DNA of 64,000 nucleotides from Granulicella cerasi (GTDB lineage Bacteria > Acidobacteriota > Terriglobia > Terriglobales > Acidobacteriaceae). The stretch is taken from contig NZ_JAGSYD010000001.1 of the NCBI RefSeq assembly GCF_025685575.1, forward strand, positions 685,852-749,851, in the 5' to 3' direction. The notes beneath the pieces were generated by a model, which was not told where the DNA came from, did no database searches, and worked only from the letters and a program-made list of their open reading frames with translations. Of this stretch, positions 36,144 through 44,739 are shown piece after piece. Position 1 is the stretch's first letter. The number at the start of each line of letters is the position of its first letter. Made by a program: the position numbers and the translations under genes.

Positions 36144-39100
36144 ATGCCCATCCCCTCAGGTATCAAACGTTTTGCACTTCAATCCAGCTTCGCTCTTCTG
36201 GTGCCCTCCGCGTTCAGCGTGACGGCATCTGCCCAGGTCGCGGCTCATCAGGTAGCGCGCATCACGCAAACGATCGATGCGAAGAGCACCGTTCGTCTGC
36301 CGTATACGCATCCGGCGGTGGCGGACCATGCCACGGTGGGAGCTCGTGTGAGTGCGAGTCTGCCCGCGAAACACATGTTGCTGGTGCTCGCGGCGTCCGA
36401 CGAGCAGGAGCTCGCGTTGCAGACTCTGCTGAGTCAGCAGCAGGATAAGAACTCAGCGAATTATCACAAATGGCTGACGCCGGAGACTTACGCGCAGTCG
36501 TTCGGCGTAGCGTCGTCGGACGTGGCCAAGATCACGGCATGGCTGCAGGACCAGGGGTTCAGCGTGGACAGCGTGGCGAAGAGCAGCCGCGTGATCACGT
36601 TCTCCGGTACTGCAGGGCAGGTGGAAGCGGCGTTTGCTACGGAGATTCACCAGGTGACGGTGGACGGCGAAGCGCACATTACGAACACGACGGACATTGC
36701 GATTCCGCAGGCGTTCGCGTCGGTAGTGCGCGGCATTGCTTCGCTGAATGATTTCCAGCCGAAGTCGAACGCTGTGGGCGCGCGCAATGTGCAGTTCTCT
36801 ACGCCCTATGCGACGGCTTATGCGAACAACGGAATCTCCAGCCCGCTGTACACGAGCACCTCGAGCGGTGCGCACTATGTGACGCCGGGGGACGCGGCGA
36901 TCATCTTCAACAGCACGCCGCTGCTCACTACGGGCATTGATGGCACGGGGCAGAAGATTGCGGTGCTTGGACGCACGGACATCAACCTTTCGGACGTGCA
37001 GCAGTTCCGCTCCATGTTCGGACTGAAAGCTAACGATCCGACGTTCACGCTGATCGGGCAGGATCCAGGCACGACGTCGGATGATGGCGAAGCCGATCTC
37101 GACGTGGAATGGGCCGGTGGTATGGCGCCTGGTGCGAACGTCAATTACGTTTACGCCGGCTCGAACTACTTCACGCAGTCGGGGATTGGGGATGCTGGCC
37201 TCTACGTGGTGGACAACAATCTCGCGGACATCATCTCGTTGAGCTACGGCGGATGCGAGACGAACAATGGACAGTCGAACACGGCGTTCTGGAACACGCT
37301 TTGGCAGCAGGCGGCTGCGCAGGGGCAGACCGTGTTTGTGTCCACCGGTGATTCAGCTGCGACGGGCTGCTCTTCCTCGACGCGCACGACGACAAGCTAC
37401 GGCACGGCCTACGGTGTGAATGCGCTGGGGTCTTCGGCGTACAACGTCGCGGTAGGCGGCACGATGTTTGTGGACTACGGCCCGAACCAATACTGGGGAA
37501 CGGGTTCTGCTGCACCGGTGCCTGCGGGCTACACGTTCACGACGGCGACGAGCTACATTCCTGAAGCAGCGTGGAACGAAGGAACGCTGACGACGGACGA
37601 GCTGAACACGCTTTCGACGGCGACCGTGACGGGCGGGGGCATTGTCGGCGGCGGTGGCGGCATCAGCATCTTCACGGCGCGACCGGCGTGGCAGGTGGGT
37701 TCGGGCATCTCGACCACGGCGGACCCGACGAACTGCGCGCTCAAGGTGAATGGCACGTGCATGGCCGCAGCGGCGTCAGGTTCGCTTACCACGGGCTTGC
37801 ATCGCCTCGTTCCTGATATCTCGGGCATCGCTGCCTCGTCGCATGAGGCCGCCGTGTTCTGCTCGGAGAACTCCTGCTACAGCACGAGCAACGGTTATGG
37901 CATTGGCGCGGTGGGTGGAACGTCGGTGGCGACCCCGTTCCAGGCAGGTATTCAGGCGCTGATCAACCAGAAGAACGGTGGCCGCCAGGGTAACGCGAAC
38001 TTCTACTACTACAAGCTGGCCAATCAGGATTATGTGGCAGGCAACTGCAAGGCCGTGAACGGGACAGCGGCTTCACCCGCGGTGACGCTGCCCGCAAGCA
38101 CCTGCAACTTCCATGACGTGGTCGCGGGAGATAACCGTACGAAGTCGAGCTCGTCGGACACGACGGGCTTGGGCTTCTACTCGGCTGCTGGCTTTGATGA
38201 GGCGACCGGTCTCGGATCGATGAACGTTGCCAACGTGGCGACGAACTGGAGCAGCGTGGCGTTCAGTGCGACGAGCACCTCGTTTACGCTGACTCCGACG
38301 ACCGGAGCGCACGGCGTCTCGCAGGCGTACAGCATCGCTGTGTCTTCCTCTGCAGGCACGCCGACGGGGGATGTGTCGATCATTGCGTCTACGACGATGC
38401 CGGGCACAAAGCTGCGTTATACGTTGAGTGGCGGTGCTGCGAGCGGTACGCTGAACAGCCTGCCTGGTGGCACCTACAACGTTTACGCCCACTATGAAGG
38501 CGATGGCACCTATGCGGCGAGCGACTCTGCACCGGTGCAGGTGACGATTGCGAAGGAAGCCAGCACGGTTCCGCTGACCCTGGCCGATTTCTATAACGGC
38601 TATGTACAGACGAATGTGACTTCGATCCCCTACGGATATCTGGTGGACCTGTATTCGACGGTTGCCAGCACCTCCGGATACGGCATTCCCTCAGGCACGC
38701 TCACCTTTGCGGTAAGCCGGAACGGAGCTCCGCTTGCACCGTTGACGGTGACGCTGGATGGCACGGGTACTGGCTCGCTGATTGCATCCGCTGGCTACAG
38801 CTCATTGCTGATAGCCCCGAACTACTCGGCTCTGTCGGCGGGTAGTTATACGGTGACGGCGACGTACTCGGGTGATTCGACATTCAACTCGAGCACGGGC
38901 ACGATCTCGTTCGTGATCGCACAGCAGACGCCGACGATCACGCTGGCGCTTTCGCCAGCGGCCATCACCAGCGGCGGTAACGTGATGCTGAATGCTACGG
39001 TGTCAAACCCTGCAGGGCTTACGCCGACGGTCTCTTCGAATCCTTCGGGAACGGTGACGTTCACGGATACCACCACCGGCACTACGCTGGGTACGGCCAC

Positions 39101-40331
39101 GATGAACAGCGCGGGAGTCGCTTCACTCACCACGACGTCGATTACGGCGAGTGGCGCGAACTCGATTACGGCAACCTATAGCGGCGACGCAAACTATGCC
39201 GCTGTTACATCGTTGGCCAAAACGGTGACCGTGGGTACACTGACGTCGACGACCACGACGGCGGGGTCCACGGCGAACGCTTACTACGTGCTGTCGACGG
39301 TGCCGCTGACGGCGACGGTGACACCGAGCGCGGCAACGGGCACGGTGTCCTTCTACTCCGACGGCGCTCAGGTAGGCTCGGCCAGCTTGAGTGGAGGCGT
39401 GGCGACGCTCAACACCACAGCACTCACCGCTGGTATCCACACGATCACCACCGCGTATGCCGGAAACACGACCTACGCGGGCAGCACGGGAACGATGTCG
39501 TTGGCGATCGCTCAGAACATCACGAGCACGACGCTGAACGCGCCGGTGAGCGCGGTGCTGGGCAATGCGGTCGCGCTCAGCGCTCGTATCACCCGCAGCC
39601 CCTCGCAGACCTCGGCTGGCACAGTGCTGCTGGGCGGCACGGTGTCGTTCTATGACGGCAGCACGCTGCTGGGTTCGTCCACGCCGGTGTATCTGCCGGG
39701 CGGCTACTACTACTACGTGGCGACGATCTCAACCACATCGCTGACGCGCGGGGTGCATACGCTGTCGGCGGTCTACTCGGGCGATGCCAACTTTGCAGGG
39801 TCTACCTCCACCGGAACGGTGAAGACGACGATCCTGCCTGGCAACATCTGGGTCGTCAACGGCAGCAGCTCGTTGTCGGGCATCAACTCGACGGGCGGCG
39901 CGCTTGCTACGACGAGCGGAGGTGGCACGGGTATCGCGATCGATGGCAGCGGCAGCATCTGGTCGTTGAACACGAGCGCGAGTAGCGTGGCGAAGTTCTC
40001 CAACACGGGCACGGTGGTCAGCAGCGGATACAACGGTGCTGGTTTGAATCTGCCTGCGGCGTTGGCGATCGACGGTGGCGGCAATGTGTGGGTTGCCAAC
40101 AGCAACAGCACGGTGTCGGAACTGAGTGGGGCGGGAGTTGCGGTAAGCGGAAGCAGTGGCTTCCCCGCAGCAAGCTCGACGCCGAGCTCACTGAACATCG
40201 ATGCTTCTGGCAACGTGTGGATCACGAGCTCCGGAGATAACTCGGTCACGGAAGTGATCGGAGCCGCAGCACCGGTGATCACGCCCACGGTGAAGGCCGT
40301 GGCCAACAACGCTCTGGCAGCCAAGCCCTAA
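36144..40331 (+). CDS. Giant secreted sedolisin (S53) protease with Ig-like and propeller repeats
   Basis: This 1395-residue protein has a signal peptide (FALLVPSAFSVTASAQ). The pro-kumamolisin activation domain (about 45-200; HMLLVLAASDEQELALQTLL, NYHKWLTPETYAQSFG) precedes the S53 catalytic domain (about 235-690). The full catalytic set is present: E316 and D320 (GEADLDVEW), D403 for the oxyanion hole (STGDSAATG) and S594 (GGTSVATPF). Sedolisins are acid-active serine-carboxyl endopeptidases. After about residue 700 there are four or five Big_3-type Ig-like repeats (YSGDSTFNSS, YSGDANYAAV, YAGNTTYAGS). A C-terminal NHL/Vgb-like half-propeller (IDGGGNVWVANSNS, IDASGNVWITSSGD) completes it. 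The repeats probably anchor it to cell-surface or plant polymers. The next gene encodes a lipoprotein with the same C-terminal module. Confidence 0.92.
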   Translation: MPIPSGIKRFALQSSFALLVPSAFSVTASAQVAAHQVARITQTIDAKSTVRLPYTHPAVADHATVGARVSASLPAKHMLLVLAASDEQELALQTLLSQQQDKNSANYHKWLTPETYAQSFGVASSDVAKITAWLQDQGFSVDSVAKSSRVITFSGTAGQVEAAFATEIHQVTVDGEAHITNTTDIAIPQAFASVVRGIASLNDFQPKSNAVGARNVQFSTPYATAYANNGISSPLYTSTSSGAHYVTPGDAAIIFNSTPLLTTGIDGTGQKIAVLGRTDINLSDVQQFRSMFGLKANDPTFTLIGQDPGTTSDDGEADLDVEWAGGMAPGANVNYVYAGSNYFTQSGIGDAGLYVVDNNLADIISLSYGGCETNNGQSNTAFWNTLWQQAAAQGQTVFVSTGDSAATGCSSSTRTTTSYGTAYGVNALGSSAYNVAVGGTMFVDYGPNQYWGTGSAAPVPAGYTFTTATSYIPEAAWNEGTLTTDELNTLSTATVTGGGIVGGGGGISIFTARPAWQVGSGISTTADPTNCALKVNGTCMAAAASGSLTTGLHRLVPDISGIAASSHEAAVFCSENSCYSTSNGYGIGAVGGTSVATPFQAGIQALINQKNGGRQGNANFYYYKLANQDYVAGNCKAVNGTAASPAVTLPASTCNFHDVVAGDNRTKSSSSDTTGLGFYSAAGFDEATGLGSMNVANVATNWSSVAFSATSTSFTLTPTTGAHGVSQAYSIAVSSSAGTPTGDVSIIASTTMPGTKLRYTLSGGAASGTLNSLPGGTYNVYAHYEGDGTYAASDSAPVQVTIAKEASTVPLTLADFYNGYVQTNVTSIPYGYLVDLYSTVASTSGYGIPSGTLTFAVSRNGAPLAPLTVTLDGTGTGSLIASAGYSSLLIAPNYSALSAGSYTVTATYSGDSTFNSSTGTISFVIAQQTPTITLALSPAAITSGGNVMLNATVSNPAGLTPTVSSNPSGTVTFTDTTTGTTLGTATMNSAGVASLTTTSITASGANSITATYSGDANYAAVTSLAKTVTVGTLTSTTTTAGSTANAYYVLSTVPLTATVTPSAATGTVSFYSDGAQVGSASLSGGVATLNTTALTAGIHTITTAYAGNTTYAGSTGTMSLAIAQNITSTTLNAPVSAVLGNAVALSARITRSPSQTSAGTVLLGGTVSFYDGSTLLGSSTPVYLPGGYYYYVATISTTSLTRGVHTLSAVYSGDANFAGSTSTGTVKTTILPGNIWVVNGSSSLSGINSTGGALATTSGGGTGIAIDGSGSIWSLNTSASSVAKFSNTGTVVSSGYNGAGLNLPAALAIDGGGNVWVANSNSTVSELSGAGVAVSGSSGFPAASSTPSSLNIDASGNVWITSSGDNSVTEVIGAAAPVITPTVKAVANNALAAKP

Positions 40332-40342
40332 ACCGGATACCA

Positions 40343-40377
40343 GCTGCGCCCGCCGTGGAGACCCGGCGGGCGGCAGC
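40343..40377 (+). other. GC-rich intercistronic hairpin
   Basis: A stem of about 13 bp (GCTGCGCCCGCCG against CGGCGGGCGGCAGC, one bulge) lies between the protease stop and the lipoprotein ribosome site (AAAGGAG). There is no T-run, so it probably stabilises the upstream mRNA or gives partial read-through rather than full termination. Confidence 0.6.
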
Positions 40378-40392
40378 GAAAGGAGAATCAAC

Positions 40393-41721
40393 ATGCAGAT
40401 CAAGAATGTTTCTCAGAAGCAACGCTGGATGCGCGCAGGCGGTTTCGTCGTAGCAACGATGGCCGCTTTCGCGATGGTGGGATGCGGTATCGGCACGAAC
40501 GGCAACGGAGCCAGTTCGGGTTCGACGGTGCTCACGGTAAAGGCGCAGGGCAAGGTGTTCGGCGGACAGCAGCCGATCTCCGGCAGCACGATTCAGCTCT
40601 ATGCCGCCAGCCAGGTTGGCTATAACTATCCTGCAACGGCCCTGCTGACGAGCACGGTGCAGACCGACGGCAACGGCAACTTCTCCATCACGGGAACGTA
40701 CACGTGCCCCTACGCTTCGTCGATGGTGTACTTGCTGGCCACGGGCGGCAACGCGGGCGCGGGGACGAATGCGAACATCGCGGAGATGGCTCCGCTGGGT
40801 GCTTGCGGCAACCTGTCGTCGAGTACGTTTGTGCTGGTGAACGAAGTGACTACGGTAGCGGGCGCGTATGCGTTGGCGCAGTTCATGAGTTCGCCGACGC
40901 AGCTGAGCACCTCACCGACGAACGTGACGGGGCTGACGAATGCGTTCGCTACGGTGAACAAACTCGTCACGATCTCGACGGGCAATACGCCTGGCACGGT
41001 GCCCGCTGGCACGACGGTTCCGTCGGCTCTGCTGAACACATTGGCGAACAGTCTTGCAGCTTGCGTGAACACGAACGGTGTTGGTGGCTCGAGCAACTAC
41101 TGCGCGAACTTGTTCTCCTACACCACCCCTTCGGGTGGCAGCGCGCCGACCGATACGCTCACTGCTGCGCTGAACATCGCGAAGAACCCTGGGCTGAATG
41201 TCAGTGGGATCTACAGTCTGGCGTCTGCGTCCGCTCCGTTTCAGCCCACGTTGACCACCGCGCCCGCGGCCTACATTGTGGCGATCAAGTATGCACCGAC
41301 AGGTGTTTCGGTGCCTTCGGCTGCGGCGGTGGATTCATACGGAAACGTATGGATCACGAACGCGGGGAATAACACTTTGACGGTGCTGGATGCGACGCTA
41401 GGCGCGCCGACGAGCTACGGCTCAGGTCTGTTGAGTGCGCCTTCTGCCATCGCGTTTGACGCCAACGGTAACGTGTGGGTTCCGAACAAGGGCAATAACT
41501 CGCTGAGCGTATTCCAGCCTTCGGGTGCAGGGTCTGTAGCTCTGAGCAGCTCGCTGAGTGCTCCGAGCAGCGTGGCTGTGGACGCGTCCGGGACGGTATG
41601 GGTGACCAACAATGGCAACAACTCGGTCACAGCGGTGACGGTTTCCGGCACGTCGGTCAGCGGGGCCTCGTCCTACTCTACGGGTGCTTCTCCTGTCGCT
41701 GTCGCTGTCAATCCGAACTAG
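40393..41721 (+). CDS. NHL/Vgb-repeat lipoprotein
   Basis: This 442-residue protein has AAAGGAG nine bases before the ATG. A lipoprotein signal (VVATMAAFAMVGCG, Cys at about 31) is followed by a beta-domain with a CarboxypepD_reg-like look (VKAQGKVFGGQQPISGSTIQ, TDGNGNFSITGTYTC). A helical Thr/Ala-rich middle (LVNEVTTVAGAYALAQFMSS) follows. Three C-terminal propeller-type repeats (VDSYGNVWITNAGNNTLTVL, FDANGNVWVPNKGNNSLSVF, VDASGTVWVTNNGNNSVTAV) end the protein. These match the C-terminal repeats of the sedolisin encoded immediately upstream, so the two probably act at the same surface structure. The family is common in acidobacterial genomes; function unknown. Confidence 0.8.
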   Translation: MQIKNVSQKQRWMRAGGFVVATMAAFAMVGCGIGTNGNGASSGSTVLTVKAQGKVFGGQQPISGSTIQLYAASQVGYNYPATALLTSTVQTDGNGNFSITGTYTCPYASSMVYLLATGGNAGAGTNANIAEMAPLGACGNLSSSTFVLVNEVTTVAGAYALAQFMSSPTQLSTSPTNVTGLTNAFATVNKLVTISTGNTPGTVPAGTTVPSALLNTLANSLAACVNTNGVGGSSNYCANLFSYTTPSGGSAPTDTLTAALNIAKNPGLNVSGIYSLASASAPFQPTLTTAPAAYIVAIKYAPTGVSVPSAAAVDSYGNVWITNAGNNTLTVLDATLGAPTSYGSGLLSAPSAIAFDANGNVWVPNKGNNSLSVFQPSGAGSVALSSSLSAPSSVAVDASGTVWVTNNGNNSVTAVTVSGTSVSGASSYSTGASPVAVAVNPN

Positions 41722-41746
41722 AGAATAACTGGACCCGCAAACAAAG

Positions 41747-41795
41747 CCCGCGTTCCTCCTGATCTGAATTTTGATTCAGGGTGGAACGCGGGTTT
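41747..41795. terminator. Terminator, duplicate of the tRNA-Val terminator
   Basis: The stem CCCGCGTTCC/GGAACGCGGG has an inner CTGAAT/ATTCAG stem, flanked by TTT on the right and AAA on the left. It ends the lipoprotein gene on the + strand. On the minus strand it stands where the truncated tRNA copy at 41835-41879 would have ended. Confidence 0.75.
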
Positions 41796-41879
41796 GAGCT
41801 TTTCGCTCTATTTGATCTAAGTGGTTGGATCAAATGGTAGGCACGATTGGATTCGAACCAACGACCTCTACCGTGTCAA
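41780..41879. repeat. Direct repeat, distal copy (tRNA-Val 3' half plus flank)
   Basis: About 100 bases from the terminator arm through to CCGTGTCAA match 43331-43430 with roughly three mismatches, all in the spacer between terminator and tRNA. Identity stops exactly in the anticodon loop of the tRNA. This fits an attachment site created by integration into the tRNA gene, or a duplication followed by truncation. Confidence 0.8.
41835..41879 (-). pseudogene. 3' half of tRNA-Val(GAC), displaced copy
   Basis: These 45 bases are identical to the 3' part of the intact tRNA at 43386-43462, from the anticodon loop through the T-arm (TTCGAAT loop) and acceptor strand to the CCA end. The 5' half is missing and is replaced by unrelated sequence, so it cannot form a functional tRNA. 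Confidence 0.85.
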
Positions 41880-43330
41880 ACGGCCCTCCACACAACAAAG
41901 TGTGGAGAGAAACGCCCGAGGAGGGACGCGGATGACGCGCCACGCTCTGTGTAGGCGTGAAGTCTAAGGGTGTCATCGTGGGTTGATGGCGTACTTTGAC
42001 CTAGTCGAGCTCCCCACCGTGTCAACGGCTTTCCGCGTCCATGAGCGTCGCAGAATTGTCGCGCCTAGGCAGGGCAGTAACTGCCCCGCTTGAATAGCTG
42101 TTCTTGCCTCCAAATGATTAATAAGTTGAATAATCAAATTGTTATAGGTAAGGCATTGCTCTTATCGCGAAAGCCAATTACAGAAAATATCGACTACCCT
42201 TATCTCGTACCGAGAGTCAAGAATGACAAGCTCCGCTGATTTTGTAGGTGGAACATCAATTACTCAGTTTTTGTTGCATCGGAAACGCAAATAGCTCGTC
42301 GGTCCGATTTCGCATTAGCACCGGAATAAAAACTAGCATCATCTTTTCTTTCATAGCCGTTGATGAAATCAAAGAAAAATGCAAAATCGTCAACCTTGGT
42401 CCCGCTCCAAATGTTCCCAGTTAAAAACAAATTCCCTCTCACGTGAAACATCATAGGTTTTTGCGGATGCCACCGAGACTTAGGAATGCGTCCTATGGAA
42501 ATCGCATTATAGTCGTAAAGCGTTCGCAGTTCCCCTATTGTAGGTAGACGCCAGCCTGAATGATTTGACTCACGAGAATTTCGGCAAAACCTTTCGGCTT
42601 CTCGCCAGTTCACGTCCTTACCGTTGTCGCGTCTCATCCAGGTCAGCCTCGTAGCCGAGTCATACCATACGACATCATTCTGAGCCGCAAGGGACGATAC
42701 GTGAGGAAGAACAAGTGCAATTACCACTGCTAGTTGAAGCCTAGAACGCATGTGCAGTCTTTTGAAAAGCGTTAACGAAGCCGAAAAATAGGGCCATTTT
42801 CGCTCCTTGAAGCCCGCCCGCATTATGAATCAGATTATTGTTGCTCTCGATTAGAGCTTCAAACTTATCTCTCGGTAGAGCGGGGTTCAGATAATCTCCT
42901 ATCGGTATGTTGCTCTGGATTCTAATGTGACTCTTTCTGGAATTTACAAATGATTGATCGCCCCTCGCGATAGAGCGATGCGTGCGTTGCTACAGTAAGA
43001 CATCGCATTCAACCAGCCGCCGCTCTTTCATCCGAGTGCCGCCAAACATCGATGAAAGGGCGTGCGCCGTAATTTGCTCGGTGGCGCGGCCGAAGCGGAG
43101 GCACTCCACCCGTCATCACGGGTGCAGAATCAGGGTGCATCGTCGCCTACGGAATCACCAGTGGTTGGCTATAGCGGCGGAACCCCGAATAGCCATCGAA
43201 GGAACGAGCTTTCCCGAGACGGGAGCCGATACGCTGTTTTGATGAGTATGGCTCACCGCGAAGATGGCACGCGTTAGAACGCCGAAGCACATGCAAGCAC
43301 GCAAAACAAAACCCGCGTTCCCCTGATCAA
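41880..43330. mobile_element. Cryptic lower-GC islet between tRNA-Val repeats
   Basis: This segment of about 1.45 kb is bounded by the direct repeats. By eye it is clearly richer in A+T than its flanks, especially about 42100-42960. It holds one plausible gene (42260-42751). Its 41880-42259 end contains a hairpin CTCCACAC/GTGTGGAG (41886-41907) and a further ACCGTGTCAA at 42016-42025, which repeats the presumed crossover core. No integrase or transposase is present. Nothing coding is supportable in 42824-43330. It is probably the remnant of an island inserted at the tRNA. Confidence 0.6.
42260..42751 (-). CDS. Secreted DUF1566 (Lcl-type) domain protein
   Basis: This protein has 163 residues from MRSRLQLAVVIALVLPHVSS, which is a signal peptide. 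An in-frame ATG 24 codons upstream gives a less natural leader, and neither start has a good ribosome site. The mature part has the DUF1566/Lcl pattern: VVWYDSATRLTWMRRDN, NWREAERFCRNS, SGWRLPTIGELRTLYDY, IWSGTKVDDFAFFFDF and RRAICVSD. Such domains occur in surface proteins that bind extracellular matrix or lectin-like ligands. It is the only gene of the tRNA-Val islet, and its AT-richer codon use differs from the neighbours, which suggests transfer. Confidence 0.72.
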   Translation of the reverse strand: MRSRLQLAVVIALVLPHVSSLAAQNDVVWYDSATRLTWMRRDNGKDVNWREAERFCRNSRESNHSGWRLPTIGELRTLYDYNAISIGRIPKSRWHPQKPMMFHVRGNLFLTGNIWSGTKVDDFAFFFDFINGYERKDDASFYSGANAKSDRRAICVSDATKTE

Positions 43331-43345
43331 GGTGGAACGCGGGTT
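43304..43345 (-). terminator. tRNA-Val terminator
   Basis: On the minus strand the stem AACCCGCGTTCC/GGAACGCGGGTT has a 12-base loop and is followed by TTTTGTTTT. It lies about 40 bases beyond the tRNA 3' end. Confidence 0.88.
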
Positions 43346-43430
43346 TGAGCTTTTCGCTCTATTTGATCTGAATGATTGGATCAAATGGTAGGCACGATTG
43401 GATTCGAACCAACGACCTCTACCGTGTCAA
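43331..43430. repeat. Direct repeat, proximal copy (within tRNA-Val)
   Basis: This is the partner of the repeat at 41780-41879. Its right end lies inside the anticodon loop of the intact tRNA gene, where the two copies diverge (GTGTCAA followed by G here and by A in the distal copy). Confidence 0.8.
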
Positions 43431-43462
43431 GGTAGCGCTCTAACCAACTGAGCTACGCGCCT
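43386..43462 (-). tRNA. tRNA-Val (anticodon GAC)
   Basis: On the minus strand 77 bases fold as a complete tRNA. The acceptor stem is AGGCGCG/CGTGCCT with discriminator A and encoded CCA. The D-arm begins TAGCTCAGTTGG, the anticodon stem CTACC/GGTAG has loop TTGACAC, and the T-arm GTTGG/CCAAT has loop TTCGAAT. Anticodon GAC reads GUC (valine). Its 3' half and terminator are duplicated at 41.8 kb. Confidence 0.95.
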
Positions 43463-43528
43463 TCATGCGTTCCTCTAGTTTAGCGCAGGTTGCGGAATTC
43501 GGCAATTTGCGGCGAGTGCCGTGTAGCG

Positions 43529-44683
43529 TTAGTCGTTGCGCTCGGTGCGGACCCAGCCGGCGTTGCCTTCCGCGGCCGCCTTCGTCTGCTTGCGCAGCAG
43601 CAGCTTGAAGACAAGGTACTTCGGCACGCTGAGCAGCGCGCGGAGCATCGCCAGAGGCTGGCCAGAAAGCACGGCGGAGACGGCGACGTAGAGCACCAGT
43701 GCGAGGAGGCCAGTGGCTGCGTAGGTGCGTGTCCACGCGATGGGAGGCAGCAAGCCGAGCAGGAGCAAGGGGACGCCGGAGCCAACGGGGAGAGCGATGA
43801 GGTCGAGCAGTGGCTCAAGCAGACGGATACGACCGCGAAGCACTTCCTGCAGTAACGGCCCCGCGAACTGCTTGCGCATGGCCGCGCGGCCGCCTTCCCA
43901 GCGAGCGCGTTGTGTGCCGGCGGCGGCGGAGTTGTCGGGGACTTCGCCGAAGACGTTGGCTGCGTCGAGGAAGGTGACTTTGCGTCCGCGGCGCACAAGT
44001 TCTAGGTGGTATTCGAGGTCTTCGACGAGCGAGTGCGAGGTGTAGGGGATCGCCTCCAGCGTGGCGCGCGAAAGCGCGAAGCCGTTGCCGAAGATGCCGC
44101 TGGAGAGGCCGAGCGTTGCGCGTCCGCGCGGACGCAGCACGTTGAAGCCGTAGAGCGCGAGTGCCATGAGACGTTGGCGTTCGGTGTTCTGCGCGCCGGC
44201 GGCGATATAGCGCGCCTGCACGGCGTCTGCCCCGGCAGAGAACGCGGCGCGGGCTTCGGCGATGAGCGCAAGCGTGGCTTCGGAGTCTGCGTCGATGACC
44301 ATGACGGCGTCTGCGCCGTGGCTGAGGGCGATGTCGAAACCGTAGAAGAGCGCTGCGCCTTTGCCGCGTGCGCCGTCGTCGTTCAGCGGCAGTGAAACGG
44401 CTCCTGCTTCGGCGGCGCGTTGCACGGTGGTGTCTTTGCAGTTGTGCGCGATGACGAAGATCCTATCGGCGGGCACACCCGCGGCGAGGATGCTGCGCAC
44501 GCAGGCGCCGACGAGCTTCTCTTCGTTGTGCGCGGGCACGATGACGGCGAGGTCGATGTTGGCTGTGCCGCGCGGCGAGGCGGGCTTGATGATCGCCGCG
44601 AGTGAGAGCACGAGCAGCTCGAGCACGAGCGGCAGTGTGGGGGCGAGCAACAGGACCGCGATGATGGTGAAGACGAGATGCAG
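43529..44683 (-). CDS. Membrane glycosyltransferase, GT2 (cellulose-synthase-like), probable CTG start
   Basis: This processive-type GT2 has about 384 residues: VIVPAHNEEK at the start of the GT-A fold, VIDADS (DxD), SLVEDLEYHLELV, and TQRARWEGG (QxxRW). N-terminal and C-terminal membrane helices flank the fold (PLLLLGLLPPIAWTRTY, TGLLALVLYVAVSAVL). The first standard start, a TTG at 44650, has no ribosome site and cuts the first helix. A CTG at 44683 has GAGGAG six bases upstream and restores the helix LHLVFTIIAVLLLAPTL, so I prefer it. The gene is at the left edge of the polysaccharide region, divergent from the type II thioesterase gene. It probably polymerises or extends a glycan at the inner membrane. 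Confidence 0.85.
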   Translation of the reverse strand: MHLVFTIIAVLLLAPTLPLVLELLVLSLAAIIKPASPRGTANIDLAVIVPAHNEEKLVGACVRSILAAGVPADRIFVIAHNCKDTTVQRAAEAGAVSLPLNDDGARGKGAALFYGFDIALSHGADAVMVIDADSEATLALIAEARAAFSAGADAVQARYIAAGAQNTERQRLMALALYGFNVLRPRGRATLGLSSGIFGNGFALSRATLEAIPYTSHSLVEDLEYHLELVRRGRKVTFLDAANVFGEVPDNSAAAGTQRARWEGGRAAMRKQFAGPLLQEVLRGRIRLLEPLLDLIALPVGSGVPLLLLGLLPPIAWTRTYAATGLLALVLYVAVSAVLSGQPLAMLRALLSVPKYLVFKLLLRKQTKAAAEGNAGWVRTERND

Positions 44684-44739
44684 GGCGGGCTCCTCAAAAG
44701 TACCGCGAAACTTGCTGACGAGATTCTAGACTGAGAAGC

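Noticed and set aside
42982..43277. Short plus-strand frames in the tRNA-Val islet
   Set aside because: No ribosome sites, no domain and atypical composition; cannot be supported.
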